Source of the DNA: NVTR01 sp036479015
GTDB lineage: Bacteria > Pseudomonadota > Alphaproteobacteria > Rhodobacterales > Rhodobacteraceae
Reading direction: 5' to 3'
Assembly (NCBI GenBank): GCA_036479015.1
Contig: JAZGFB010000006.1
Span: 1 to 64,000 of the forward strand
DNA length: 64,000 nucleotides
In this document: positions 16,110 through 25,475 of the stretch, piece after piece
Numbering within the stretch: position 1 is the first letter of the stretch
Layout: each line of letters starts with the position of its first letter
The notes under the pieces: generated by a model
The model's database searches: none
What the model was told of the DNA's origin: nothing
What the model saw: the letters and a program-made list of their open reading frames with translations, nothing else
Translations under genes and position numbers: made by a program

Positions 16110-16145
16110 AAAGAAAAGGCCGCACCCAGATACCCGGGCGCGGCC
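16110..16145 (-). terminator. Intrinsic terminator of the DUF2125 gene
   Basis: On the minus strand a 10-bp GC-rich stem (16145-16136 with 16127-16118, one G-T pair) with an eight-base loop is followed by TTTTCTTT. It lies 21 bases after the DUF2125 stop and isolates it from higBA. Confidence 0.85.
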
Positions 16146-16165
16146 TGTAATGTTATGTTTTACGC

Positions 16166-17680
16166 CTAACGCAGTTGCTGCCCGTTAGCAAAAACCGAGC
16201 CGTCGCCTTTAACCTCGATAGTTGAGGTCAGCGTGTCTTCGCCGTTGCCGGGGCGTGCGAACAGGCCCAGCATCATGCGCGCGCCCATGGCTTGATCTTG
16301 CTGCAAAAAGCCCATTTTGATCAACCGGTCCATCAACCCGTTCACCCCGACAATGTTCATGTCGATGGCACCTGTCGGGGCAGGCATGCCGCCAAAGGTT
16401 TCAAGGTTATCGTTGTCAAAGGTGAAGTCGCCGGTGCCGGTTATTTCGGCGCCAGCAGCCGACACCGTGATGTCATTAAGCGTCAGGCTGTGCAGTTCTA
16501 CCGGGGTCCCAGTGCTGTCGTCAAAATTGACATCGGGATCATACATATCAATGAGCATGTTCATCTTACCGGCCAGATCAAGGGTAATTGTTGCCGGATC
16601 ACGGGGCATAATTTTGCCCGGATCAAACATAGACCAGAGCATGTCATTGAATTCAAACCCTTCCATGTTCATCAGAAAGGCAAAGTCTTTGGGCGTGTCT
16701 GATTGCGCCAGCGGCACCAGCAGATTGAACGCCATTTCCGAAATACCCAGGTTGATTTCTGGCAGCGGAATTTGCGATGAGCGGATTGTATAATCTATAC
16801 CGGTTCCCGCCCCGCCATATTGAACCGAGCCGTCAATAATGCTGACATCCAGCGAACTGCTGGCACTGCTGGTCGCAACTGACATGCTGTCACTGCCACC
16901 TTGCATTTCCATCTGGCTTTCAGTTTTTCCGGCAGAAAACCCGCCAGTCGCGTTGAAATCGCCGCTAAAGATCGCCGCCGGATCAGCCAGGTTTATGTCG
17001 TCAGAAATTTCGACTGCTGAATTTGATTTAACGTCCTGTATTGTGCCGCTCATTACGACCTGCCCACCGCCTTCGGGGTCAGGAAACGCGATATTGTAGG
17101 TTAGGCTACCTGCGGAAAGATCGCTTTTGTATGACGTGGTATCACCGGACAACAGGGTATATTTGCCATCAATATCCTGCATTGCAAACTGAACATCGAG
17201 GTCAAAATCGACGCCATCCACGACCATTTTATCGACGCTTAGGCTGATTTCAGCTGCCAGATAATCAAGCGAGATATTGTCAGGGTCACCAGACGCTATG
17301 ATGCTGATGCCGGATTGGCGAATGATCATCGCCATATCAACCGCTTCACCATGTTCCGGATCAATTGTCATGCTAAAGGGATAATCAGGGGCCATGGACA
17401 CGGCAACCGTGCCGTCACTGCGTTCGCGAAATTCAATAAATTCCAGCGAGCTGGCAAAGCTGCCTTCCGGGAATGCCATGGTCATGGCGACGTCATTTAA
17501 GATAAGCGCGCCGCCGCTGGTTTCCTGCGCGCCGACAGTAATGGTCTGCCCGGTGGCTTCGGCCAGCGATTTCCATTGCTCCCAGACATCAAGTGCCGAT
17601 ATTTCGGCAAAAGCGGCAGAGGGAAGCAAAACTGCAAGTGCGGTGCTTTGAAAGAACATTTTTGAAATGGGTTTGGTCAT
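16166..17680 (-). CDS. DUF2125 exported protein
   Basis: A 504-residue protein with a Sec signal peptide of about 25 residues (cleavage after Ala-Phe-Ala). The mature part is acidic, poor in cysteine, and made of repeated beta-strand blocks; it matches the DUF2125 family of Rhodobacterales periplasmic or outer-membrane-associated proteins. Repeated patterns such as MIIRQSGISIIASGDPD and the closing TIEVKGDGSVFANGQQLR are typical. Long beta-rich AsmA-like folding is possible but is only an inference. Single-gene unit with its own terminator; divergent from the SDR gene. Confidence 0.82.
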   Translation of the reverse strand: MTKPISKMFFQSTALAVLLPSAAFAEISALDVWEQWKSLAEATGQTITVGAQETSGGALILNDVAMTMAFPEGSFASSLEFIEFRERSDGTVAVSMAPDYPFSMTIDPEHGEAVDMAMIIRQSGISIIASGDPDNISLDYLAAEISLSVDKMVVDGVDFDLDVQFAMQDIDGKYTLLSGDTTSYKSDLSAGSLTYNIAFPDPEGGGQVVMSGTIQDVKSNSAVEISDDINLADPAAIFSGDFNATGGFSAGKTESQMEMQGGSDSMSVATSSASSSLDVSIIDGSVQYGGAGTGIDYTIRSSQIPLPEINLGISEMAFNLLVPLAQSDTPKDFAFLMNMEGFEFNDMLWSMFDPGKIMPRDPATITLDLAGKMNMLIDMYDPDVNFDDSTGTPVELHSLTLNDITVSAAGAEITGTGDFTFDNDNLETFGGMPAPTGAIDMNIVGVNGLMDRLIKMGFLQQDQAMGARMMLGLFARPGNGEDTLTSTIEVKGDGSVFANGQQLR

Positions 17681-17805
17681 GGTTGATCCTGGACTGATTA
17701 CACTATTTAGCTATGTCTAGCGGCACAATGGGTCAAGGGTTTGGCATTGATGAAACTGAAATATGATGCGGCAAATATTCGCAATGGGGCAAAAGGCACG
17801 GGTTT

Positions 17806-18558
17806 ATGACTGATTTGCAGGGCAAAACCGCAGTGATAACCGGTGCCAGTCGCGGCATTGGTGCCGATACGGCGCGTCAGTTTGCCCGCGCAGGTGCAAA
17901 TGTCGTTTTGCTGGCGCGCACGGGCGCGGATATTGATCAACTGACGCTTGAAATTGGGGGCCAGGCGTTGGCGATCCCCTGTGACGTCAGTGATTATGCC
18001 CAGGTGGCGGCGGCAATGACGACCGCGCGGGATCGGTTTGGCGGTTTGGATATTATCGTCAACAACGCCGGTGTCATTCAGCCGATCAGCACCATTGCCT
18101 GCTCTGATCCTGATGCCTGGGGGCACGCGATCGATATTAACCTGAAGGGCGTTTATAACTGTATCCGGGCGGTGTTGCCGGGGATGCTTGCGCAGGGGGG
18201 CGGGTCTATTTTGAATGTCTCATCCGGGGCGGCCCATACGCCGCTGGAAGGTTGGAGCGCCTATTGCTCTGGCAAGGCGGGCGCTGCCATGTTGACCCGC
18301 TGTCTTGACCATGAGGTCCGGGGTCAAGGCATTCGCGTCCTGGGGCTGTCACCGGGCACCGTGGCCACACAAATGCAGCGCGATATAAAGGCGTCAGGCA
18401 TCAACCCGGTCAGCCAGATCGATTGGTCTGACCACGTTCCTGCGGACTGGCCGGCGCGCACGTTGCTGTGGATGTGCAGCGGTGATGCCGACGAATTTCT
18501 GGGCCAAGAAATAAGCCTGCGCGATGACGATATCCGCGCCCGTGCGGGGGTGCTTTAG
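17806..18558 (+). CDS. Short-chain dehydrogenase/reductase
   Basis: A 250-residue NAD(P)-dependent oxidoreductase with the classical motifs: TGASRGIG near residues 12-19, DIIVNNAGV near 84-91, the catalytic Ser in LNVSSGAAH and YCSGK (Tyr-X3-Lys) near 151-155, then PGTVATQMQ. It is immediately followed by an enoyl-CoA hydratase and then a flavoprotein gene, so a role in acyl or hydroxyacyl metabolism is plausible. The substrate cannot be read from the sequence. Confidence 0.9.
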   Translation: MTDLQGKTAVITGASRGIGADTARQFARAGANVVLLARTGADIDQLTLEIGGQALAIPCDVSDYAQVAAAMTTARDRFGGLDIIVNNAGVIQPISTIACSDPDAWGHAIDINLKGVYNCIRAVLPGMLAQGGGSILNVSSGAAHTPLEGWSAYCSGKAGAAMLTRCLDHEVRGQGIRVLGLSPGTVATQMQRDIKASGINPVSQIDWSDHVPADWPARTLLWMCSGDADEFLGQEISLRDDDIRARAGVL

Positions 18559-19176
18559 GTGATAGACATCACTCAGGATGGGGCGCTGTGGCGGTTGACC
18601 CTTAATCGCCCACAAAAGGCGAATGCGCTGACAAACCCGATGCTGACACAGTTGATCGATGGGGTGAGCCGGGCGAAAGCGAGAGCAAATGTTTTGGTGA
18701 TCACCGGGGCTGGCACTGTGTTCAGCGCTGGGGCCGACCTGGATGCGGCGCGTGCCGGGCTGGCCACCAGTGGGCTGTGGGAAGAATTGTCTGGTGCTAT
18801 CGCTGATCTGCCCTGTCTGACCATTGCCGCCCTGAATGGCACCCTTGCCGGGGGCGCGTTTGGCATGGCGCTGGCGTGCGATCTGCGCATCGCCGTGCCA
18901 GAGGCCAAGTTTTTCTATCCGGTGATGCGGCTGGGGTTCTTGCCGCAACCGTCTGACCCGGTACGCCTGGCGGCATTGGTGGGCCCGGCGCGTGCCAAAA
19001 TGATATTGATGGCCGGGCAAAAGATTGATGCGCAAACCGCGCATAGCTGGGGGCTGGTTGACCGGGTGGTGCCGCACGACGCTCTGGAAACCACGGTGCA
19101 GGAATTGGCCAAATCAGCACTGGGGGCCAGTGCTGACCATGTGGCGGCGATCAAATCGCTGATTGAAAAACCATGA
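18559..19176 (+). CDS. Enoyl-CoA hydratase/isomerase-family protein
   Basis: A crotonase-fold protein of 205 residues, about 50 shorter than usual because the C-terminal trimerisation helices are reduced. The CoA-binding and oxyanion regions are present: FSAGADLDAAR near 55-65 and NGTLAGGAFGMALACDLRIA near 93-112, then FFYPVMRLGFLP. The start is a GTG directly after the SDR stop. The 3' end overlaps the flavoprotein start by four bases. The catalytic acidic residues of true hydratases are not obvious, so isomerase or other crotonase activity is open. Confidence 0.87.
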   Translation: MIDITQDGALWRLTLNRPQKANALTNPMLTQLIDGVSRAKARANVLVITGAGTVFSAGADLDAARAGLATSGLWEELSGAIADLPCLTIAALNGTLAGGAFGMALACDLRIAVPEAKFFYPVMRLGFLPQPSDPVRLAALVGPARAKMILMAGQKIDAQTAHSWGLVDRVVPHDALETTVQELAKSALGASADHVAAIKSLIEKP

Positions 19177-20342
19177 CTGACGCGCTTGTCATCGGGGCCG
19201 GTCCGGCCGGGTTAATGGCGGCGTATGAGCTGGCAAAAGCAGGCCGTCAGGTTGTTGTTGTCGACGCCAAACCATCGGTGGGCCGCAAGCTGTTGATGGC
19301 GGGGAAATCCGGGTTGAACCTGACCAAGGACGAAGCGTATGAGCGGTTTTTACCCCAGTTTGGCGACAGCGCCGGACGATTGGGCGATATTTTAACCGCG
19401 TTTGATAACAGCGCCGTGCAAGACTGGGCGCGCGATCTGGGGCAGCCGGTTTTCACCGGCTCAAGTGGGCGGGTGTTCCCCAAGGCAATGAAATCATCGC
19501 CGCTACTGCGGGCCTGGCTGGGGCAATTGTCTGACCTGGGGGTCGCGTTTCGAACCCGCTGGCACTGGCAGGGCTGGCAGGATGGGGTGTTGCAGTTTTC
19601 GACACCTGCAGGGCCGCAAACCCTAAGCCCAGCCGTTACGGTTCTGGCGTTGGGCGGGGCCAGTTGGTCGCGTTTGGGTTCAGACGGGCTATGGGCACCT
19701 TGGCTGGCAGGCCACGGCGTTGAGCTGGCACCGTTCGCTGCGGCAAACGCCGGGTTGGTGGTGGATTGGACACCCCATATGGCGCGCCATTTTGGGCAAC
19801 CTGTTAAAGGTGTGGGGCTCAGTGTGGGGGCGGTGCACAGCCGGGGCGAGTTTGTGGTCACACAGGCAGGGCTGGAAGGCGGCGGGGTTTACACCGTCAG
19901 TGCCGCCCTGCGCACGGGCGCACCGCTGATGCTTGATCTGATGCCGGACTGGCCGCTTGAGCGGATCGCCACAAAACTGCGGCACCGCAAAAGCAAAACC
20001 ACCCTAACCAATCACCTGCGCAAAGCCCTGCAGCTTACGCCGGTGAAACTGGCGCTGTTACAGGAATTTGCCCACCCGCTGCCAACAGGCGATGCGCTGG
20101 CGAAGCTGATTAAGGCGCTGCCGGTGAAATATACCGGGCTGGCACCGATGGACGGGGCCATATCCACCGCTGGCGGCGTGGCCTGGGGCGCGGTTGATTC
20201 GGGGCTGATGCTGAATGCCGTACCGGGGGTGTTTGTCGCCGGGGAAATGCTGGACTGGGAAGCGCCAACCGGGGGCTATTTGCTGACCGGCTGTCTGGCG
20301 ACGGGCAAATGGGCCGGGCGACATGGGGCGCATTATATCTGA
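19173..20342 (+). CDS. Flavoprotein, PP_4765/BaiN-like family oxidoreductase
   Basis: A 389-residue FAD-binding protein. The N-terminal dinucleotide fold has VIGAGPAGLMAAYELAKAG (residues 6-24) and an acidic strand end VVDAKPSVGRKLLMAGKSGLNLT, the HI0933-family signature. VLALGGASW near 155 and the C-terminal GVFVAGEMLDWEAPTGGYLLTGCLATG close the FAD site. The substrate of this family is not known. Overlap of four bases with the crotonase gene shows co-translation. Confidence 0.88.
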   Translation: MTDALVIGAGPAGLMAAYELAKAGRQVVVVDAKPSVGRKLLMAGKSGLNLTKDEAYERFLPQFGDSAGRLGDILTAFDNSAVQDWARDLGQPVFTGSSGRVFPKAMKSSPLLRAWLGQLSDLGVAFRTRWHWQGWQDGVLQFSTPAGPQTLSPAVTVLALGGASWSRLGSDGLWAPWLAGHGVELAPFAAANAGLVVDWTPHMARHFGQPVKGVGLSVGAVHSRGEFVVTQAGLEGGGVYTVSAALRTGAPLMLDLMPDWPLERIATKLRHRKSKTTLTNHLRKALQLTPVKLALLQEFAHPLPTGDALAKLIKALPVKYTGLAPMDGAISTAGGVAWGAVDSGLMLNAVPGVFVAGEMLDWEAPTGGYLLTGCLATGKWAGRHGAHYI

Positions 20343-20353
20343 GGAGGTTTTGA

Positions 20354-20422
20354 ATGAAGAATAAACGCTATAGCGACGTACAGATTATGCATTGCCCGGC
20401 AGGTGATTGGTACTCTCGCTGA
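20354..20422 (+). pseudogene. Relic of an IS3-family orfA start
   Basis: Twelve codons read MKNKRYSDVQIM behind a strong GAGGAGG ribosome site, matching the N-terminus of IS3-group OrfA transposases (M-K-x-x-R-Y-S/T-D-x-Q-I). Homology then stops and the frame ends at TGA 20420-20422. Only the 5' tip of the element is left; no terminal repeats or orfB remain nearby. Confidence 0.5.
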
Positions 20423-20469
20423 GAGGGGAATTTTGCCGCGAACGGTGGTGCCGGGGGTGTGGGGAGGGA

Positions 20470-20545
20470 CGTAGGGTGGGTGATTTCACCCGCCAATTGT
20501 CGGATGGTGGGCGGATTGGTGATGGGTGCAAGCACCCATCCTACG
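20470..20545 (+). repeat. Dispersed palindromic repeat, copy 1
   Basis: A 76-bp element bounded by CGTAGGGTGGG and CCCATCCTACG. It holds two hairpins (GGTGGGTGA with its complement, and GATGGGTGC with GCACCCATC). A second copy at 60911-60987 in opposite orientation differs by about three substitutions and one base indel. It behaves like a REP/MITE-type intergenic element. Confidence 0.8.
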
Positions 20546-20767
20546 GCTTGCTTCGTCAATCATGTTATTTGCTCTTTCCGTGTAGGCTTCGGGGCCCCAT
20601 TTCCCCGGTAGGGTTCTTTGTAAAAGTCTGGCCAAACCAAGCCCCGTCGTCGGGTCATAGTTGCGCATCCAGTTTTGGTGCAAGCCGCTTTCGCTTTGGG
20701 ACCGCGCTTCGCTGGCCCCGGAAACCGCAGCGCAATACCGCCAGTCGCCGCAAAGCCTGCCCGGCCC
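20546..20767. other. Non-coding stretch beside repeat and IS relic
   Basis: Open frames here on the minus strand run through the repeat and lack ribosome sites. I see no gene. Together with the IS3 relic and the repeat it forms a 425-base decay zone between the flavoprotein and GST genes. Confidence 0.5.
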
Positions 20768-21358
20768 CTAAGACCCGCCCAAAGCCTGTTTAAACGCCGG
20801 GCGCGCCACGATCCGATCAACGTATTCCATGAATTCCGGCTGCTCCACCGGGAAGCCGGCGTTCACGGCCCAGCGCCCGCAATGGGCGGCAATAATATCG
20901 GCGATGGTCATAGTGTCGCCCATCAGAAACGGCCCTGCGCCCAACCGGGTAACAAAATGCTCGCGACTGCGCTCAAATTCCCATTTTAAGCTGTCGATCA
21001 CCGCTGGCACCCGGCGTTCTTGCGGCAAATAGCGGGCGTGGCGGCCCGCGGCCCACAGGCAGGCGTCAAATTCATCCAGCAGAAAATTGGTGTGGCCGTC
21101 CTGAATGGCCCGCTTGGGGGTGCCAGCCGGGAAAGTGAATTGCCGGTGCTTGTCGGCCAGATAGGTCATGATGGCCACTGAATCGGTGAACGCGTGATCG
21201 CCGTCCAACAGCACCGGAATTTTGCCTGCTGGATTATGGGCGCGGACCGCATCGGTATGGGGGGCGATGGGGTGGTGTTCATATTCCAGGCCCATTTCCT
21301 GCAACAGCCACAAAACCCGCATGGTTCTGGATCTTAGGTTGCCGATAACAGTGTACAT
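20768..21358 (-). CDS. Glutathione S-transferase-family protein
   Basis: A 196-residue cytoplasmic protein with the two-domain GST layout. The N-terminal thioredoxin-like domain has SRTMRVLWLLQEMG and NPAGKIPVLLDGDHAFTDSVAIMTYL, where the cis-Pro and the DS pair bind glutathione. The all-helical C-terminal domain contains GPFLMGDTMTIADI, the usual N-capping motif. Substrate unknown; ribosome start at the first Met. It lies one base downstream of holA and may be read with it. Confidence 0.9.
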   Translation of the reverse strand: MYTVIGNLRSRTMRVLWLLQEMGLEYEHHPIAPHTDAVRAHNPAGKIPVLLDGDHAFTDSVAIMTYLADKHRQFTFPAGTPKRAIQDGHTNFLLDEFDACLWAAGRHARYLPQERRVPAVIDSLKWEFERSREHFVTRLGAGPFLMGDTMTIADIIAAHCGRWAVNAGFPVEQPEFMEYVDRIVARPAFKQALGGS

Positions 21359-21359
21359 C

Positions 21360-22382
21360 TTAGCGTTTCCCCAACATTGCCAGCCGGATCAGCACCCGCT
21401 CCATCGCGGCATTTTTCGGGGCAATCGCCGCAGAGCGCAGCCCAAGATCGGCCTCTGTCAGCATTTGCAGCGCGGTTTCCAACCTGCGCAGGCCCCATGC
21501 CTGCGCCTGCTTGATCATCCGGTCGCGGCGCGGCCCAAATACCGGTGGACGCATGGATGACATGCCCGCCGCCGCCCCGCCCGGCGCGCTTGCGGCCCCG
21601 TGCAATATGCGAAAATGCCGGGTGGCGCCGATGCAAATGCCGACAGGTTGCACGCCTTGGGCGGCCAGTTTGCGCATGATCGGGCCGATATCGGCCTGGC
21701 GCGCCTCGGCGACGCAATTCAGCACATCATCCAGCGCGGCTTCGGTGGTGGCGGGGGCGCAATCCAGCACGTCCTGCACGCTGAGCGGCGTTGTGTCATT
21801 CAGCTTATACAGCGACAGTTTTTCCAATGTCTGGCGAAAGTCACCGGGCCCAAGGACCTGGGAAAAACCGGTGATTTCTGCCATCGCGTCTGAGTCAATA
21901 TTGCTCAGACCTTTGCGGGCCAGTTCGGCCTCAATTTCGGCGCGGCTGGGGGGGTCGTCATAGATGCCAGTGGCGTAGGCATTATTGTGCCCCTCAAACA
22001 ATTTGCGCAGGGAAGACCGCGCATTCAGCGTGCCAGCCGTCACGATCATCTGGGCGTCCCCGGCCCGCCAGTCGGCCAGTGCGGCGGCGATGGTTTTGCT
22101 CAGCCCGTCGGCGGCCCCTTCCACAAAGGCCACACGGGGCCCGGGGAAAAAGCTTTGGGCGGTCATGGCGTCGGCCAGTGCTGCCGGGTCTTTGCGCAGA
22201 TCGGATGCCGCAATGCGGCTTAGGCGCATTTCTTCGTCGCCTTTGGGGCCAATCAGCGCGGCAATGACCTGCTGACGTTTCAGCGCAACGCGCATGGCGT
22301 CGCCGCCATAGATCAACAGCCCGGTTCTGGCAGGGTCGGGTTTGGCAAAATATCCACCGGCGTCGCGCGGTGAAAGCTTCAT
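21360..22382 (-). CDS. holA: DNA polymerase III delta subunit
   Basis: The clamp-loader subunit that opens the beta clamp. The 340-residue protein begins MKLSPRDAGGYFAKPDPARTG and has the GLLIYGGDAMRVALKR strand typical of alphaproteobacterial HolA, the FFPGPRVAFVEGA region and the central HolA helices ending in AMERVLIRLAMLGKR. The P-loop is degenerate, as expected for delta. Its ATG overlaps the lptE stop by four bases, so the leuS-lptE-holA order is one operon. Confidence 0.9.
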   Translation of the reverse strand: MKLSPRDAGGYFAKPDPARTGLLIYGGDAMRVALKRQQVIAALIGPKGDEEMRLSRIAASDLRKDPAALADAMTAQSFFPGPRVAFVEGAADGLSKTIAAALADWRAGDAQMIVTAGTLNARSSLRKLFEGHNNAYATGIYDDPPSRAEIEAELARKGLSNIDSDAMAEITGFSQVLGPGDFRQTLEKLSLYKLNDTTPLSVQDVLDCAPATTEAALDDVLNCVAEARQADIGPIMRKLAAQGVQPVGICIGATRHFRILHGAASAPGGAAAGMSSMRPPVFGPRRDRMIKQAQAWGLRRLETALQMLTEADLGLRSAAIAPKNAAMERVLIRLAMLGKR

Positions 22383-22909
22383 CGCTGCCAGTCCGGGGAT
22401 GTTGCGATAAGTTGGGTCACGACCTGATCGGCCAGTGCCACCATCAGGCGGGCATTGGCGTTACGTTGGGCGGCAACGGTTGCAATGGTGGCGTTGGTGC
22501 CGGTGGGCGGGCTGGCGGTGACATCAACGGCCCCTGCGGAATACCCGGTAAACGTATCTGCACTGCCGGTGACCAAAGCCGCACCTGTCACCGCGTCATG
22601 TAGTGTATAGCGCACCTTGCCAAAAACGTTAAAGCGCACGATTTCCTGTTCAGGGGTCACGCCAACGCCCTTTTGCTCTGTGTCGATCTGGTAAGACAGC
22701 CGATAAACCGGCGTGTCGCTATGGCCCAGGCGCAGTTCCAGCTGTGCCACCAAGTCAAATTCATTACGATTGGCCGGCGCGTCCATTGACACCTGCACCC
22801 GCAATTGCGCGCCGGGCCCTTGGGGGCCGTAAACCGGGGTAAAGCCACAGGCGGTGAGACCAATAAATGATCCAAGCAGCAGCCCTATAACCCGTCTAGA
22901 GTACGACAT
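22379..22909 (-). CDS. lptE: LPS-assembly lipoprotein LptE
   Basis: Outer-membrane lipoprotein that plugs LptD and helps insert LPS. The 176-residue precursor has a signal peptide with lipobox LTAC (Cys near 21) followed by GFTPVYGP, the common start of mature LptE. The rest is beta-rich, with DVTASPPTGTNATIATVAAQRNA preceding the last helix. It overlaps the leuS stop by 14 bases; leuS-lptE-holA is a conserved alphaproteobacterial order. Confidence 0.9.
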   Translation of the reverse strand: MSYSRRVIGLLLGSFIGLTACGFTPVYGPQGPGAQLRVQVSMDAPANRNEFDLVAQLELRLGHSDTPVYRLSYQIDTEQKGVGVTPEQEIVRFNVFGKVRYTLHDAVTGAALVTGSADTFTGYSAGAVDVTASPPTGTNATIATVAAQRNANARLMVALADQVVTQLIATSPDWQR

Positions 22910-25454
22910 TTACGATCCGTCCCGGTACAACGATGATCTTTTTCGGCGCGCCGCCCTCTAGCGCCCTGATCACAGCATCCGTTGCCAGCGCCAGTTTTTC
23001 AACCTGTTCTTTGGGCATGTCGCGCGGCACTGTAATTTCAGAGCGCCGTTTGCCATTGATCTGAATGGGCAATGTCACGGTATCTTGCACCAGCAAGGTT
23101 TCGTCAGCCACCGGCCAGGGCGCATTGGCAATCAGCCCGGTACCGCCCTGATGCGCCCAGATATCTTCGGACAGATGCGGTGTATAGGGTGACATCAGTT
23201 GCGCCAATGTGCGTATCGCCAGCTTTTGCGCCGCACCGCTGGCTTTGGATTTCCCCAAAATGCCGGTAAATTCGTAAAGGTTGGCAATGGCTTTATTAAA
23301 GGCGAAGGTTTCGATATTCAGCGTCACCTCCTGCACGGCTTTGTGCATGGCGCGGGTCAGGTCTGCGTCGTCGCCGCCTGCGTCATCGGGCATTTTGGCG
23401 ATGCGATCACACAGCAGCCAGACCCGGTTAAGGTGTTTATGGGCGGCTTCAGCACCTGACGCTGTCCATTCCACATCGCGTTCCGGCGGGCTGTCAGACA
23501 GCACAAACCAGCGCGCAGCGTCAGCACCGTATTGCTTAATGATATGCACCGGATCGACGACGTTTTTCTTGGATTTCGACATTTTCGCCGAAGGGATGAT
23601 TTCCACCGCTTCGCCTGTGGCGGTCAATTTCCCGTCTGCCACGTCTTCCGGCAGGTGATAGATCGGCCGCTCATTTTCATCTCGGGTCTGGTAAATCTCA
23701 TGGGTCACCATGCCTTGGGTAAACAGCGCATCAAACGGCTCAACCGCGCTGTCGGGCAGATGCCCACAGATGTTCATGGCGCGGGCGAAAAACCGTGAAT
23801 ACAGTAGATGCAGGATCGCGTGCTCAACGCCGCCGATATACTGATCAACGTTCATCCAGTATTCGGCATCCGCCATATTGGTCGGCGTGGCGGCATTTGG
23901 CGCGGTGAACCGGGCAAAATACCAAGAACTATCCACAAACGTGTCCATGGTGTCGGTTTCGCGTTGGGCAGGTTTTCCGCAAGCTGGGCAATCAACATCG
24001 CGCCAGGTTGGGTGACGGTCCAGCGGGTTGCCGGGTTGATCAAACGTCACATCAAACGGCAGCTTAACCGGCAGGTTTTCTTTCTTTTCCGGCACCACAC
24101 CGCAGGCATCACAATGCACCACCGGAATAGGGCAGCCCCAATAGCGCTGGCGCGACAGGCCCCAGTCACGCAGCCGGTATTTCACCATGCCGGTGCCCAG
24201 GTCTTTGGCTTCGAACCAGTCAATGGTGGTATCAATCGCTTCTTGCGAGGTCACCGCCCCAATACCGGCGAAATGGTCGATGAACTCAATGGTTTCGGTC
24301 TTGGCGGGCACCAAGGCGTCATTGCCAACCTCAACCGCTTCACCGGGCATATAAAACGCATTGCGCACCGGCAGCTTATACTTACGGGCGAAATCCAGAT
24401 CGCGCTGATCATGGGCCGGGCAGCCAAATACCGCGCCAGTGCCGTAGTCCATCAGCACGAAATTACCGATCCAAACCGGCAGCGTCGCGCCGGGCTCAGT
24501 GGGGTGCGCCACGCTTAGCCCGGTATCAAAACCCAGCTTTTCCGCCTTTTCCATGGCTTCCTCGTTGGTCGCCATCTTGCGGCAACTGGCGCAGAACGCC
24601 GCCACATCGGGGTTTTCAGCCTCTAACGCCTTGGCGACAGGGTGATCGGATGAAATAGCCACAAAACTGGCACCACGCATGGTGTCGGGGCGGGTGGAAT
24701 AACAGGCGATATCGGCAATATCACCCACCGGGGCCGTCAGTTGGAACGGTATTTCAATGCCGCGTGATTTGCCGATCCAGTTGGCCTGCATCAGTTTCAC
24801 CTTGGCGGGCCAGTTGTCCAACCCGTCAATCGCCGCCAGCAGTTCTTCGGAATAGTCGCTGATCTTAAAGAACCATTGCGTCAGCTCGCGCCGTTCCACC
24901 TGCGCGCCCGATCGCCAGCCTTTGCCATCGATCACCTGTTCATTGGCCAACACCGTCATATCCACCGGATCCCAATTGACCACAGCGTTTTTGCGATACA
25001 CCAGACCCTTATCCATAAAATCAATGAACATCGCCTGCTGCTGACCGTAATATTCCGGATCACACGTGGCAAATTCACGCGACCAGTCCAGCGACCAGCC
25101 CAGGGGCTTCATCTGTTCCTTCATCGCGGCTATTTGCTGATGGGTGGATGTCTGCGGATGAATGCCCGACGCCATGGCGGCATTTTCCGCAGGCATACCA
25201 AACGCATCCCAGCCCATGGGGTGCAATACATTATGGCCGGTGGCCATTTTGTGGCGCGCCACCACGTCACCCATGGTGTAATTGCGCACATGGCCCATAT
25301 GGATGCGCCCGGACGGGTACGGAAACATCTCAAGCACATAGTATTTTGGCTTGTCGCCACTGCGGCTGGCCTTAAAGGTTCCGGCCTTTTCCCAGGCTGC
25401 CTGCCATTTGGTTTCTATGGCGCTGGCATTGTACCTGGCATCGTATGCAGACAT
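22896..25454 (-). CDS. leuS: Leucyl-tRNA synthetase
   Basis: Charges tRNA-Leu; class I synthetase of 852 residues, normal for bacteria. The HIGH motif appears as PYPSGRIHMGH near residues 46-56. The CP1 editing domain carries the Thr-rich TRPDT element, a zinc-knuckle region has CDAC and CPAC, and KMSKSKK lies near residue 623. The C-terminal domain ends RIVNVVL. The first Met is preceded by AAGGACC. It is separated from the DUF3576 gene upstream by an intrinsic terminator, so it needs its own promoter or read-through. Confidence 0.97.
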   Translation of the reverse strand: MSAYDARYNASAIETKWQAAWEKAGTFKASRSGDKPKYYVLEMFPYPSGRIHMGHVRNYTMGDVVARHKMATGHNVLHPMGWDAFGMPAENAAMASGIHPQTSTHQQIAAMKEQMKPLGWSLDWSREFATCDPEYYGQQQAMFIDFMDKGLVYRKNAVVNWDPVDMTVLANEQVIDGKGWRSGAQVERRELTQWFFKISDYSEELLAAIDGLDNWPAKVKLMQANWIGKSRGIEIPFQLTAPVGDIADIACYSTRPDTMRGASFVAISSDHPVAKALEAENPDVAAFCASCRKMATNEEAMEKAEKLGFDTGLSVAHPTEPGATLPVWIGNFVLMDYGTGAVFGCPAHDQRDLDFARKYKLPVRNAFYMPGEAVEVGNDALVPAKTETIEFIDHFAGIGAVTSQEAIDTTIDWFEAKDLGTGMVKYRLRDWGLSRQRYWGCPIPVVHCDACGVVPEKKENLPVKLPFDVTFDQPGNPLDRHPTWRDVDCPACGKPAQRETDTMDTFVDSSWYFARFTAPNAATPTNMADAEYWMNVDQYIGGVEHAILHLLYSRFFARAMNICGHLPDSAVEPFDALFTQGMVTHEIYQTRDENERPIYHLPEDVADGKLTATGEAVEIIPSAKMSKSKKNVVDPVHIIKQYGADAARWFVLSDSPPERDVEWTASGAEAAHKHLNRVWLLCDRIAKMPDDAGGDDADLTRAMHKAVQEVTLNIETFAFNKAIANLYEFTGILGKSKASGAAQKLAIRTLAQLMSPYTPHLSEDIWAHQGGTGLIANAPWPVADETLLVQDTVTLPIQINGKRRSEITVPRDMPKEQVEKLALATDAVIRALEGGAPKKIIVVPGRIVNVVL

Positions 25455-25475
25455 GTTGTTGGTCCTTAGGTCATG

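Noticed and set aside
20486..20683. Minus-strand frame with RNYDPTTG, resembling a YD/Rhs repeat
   Set aside because: Only one short motif matches, the frame has no ribosome site and overlaps the palindromic repeat; chance is more likely.
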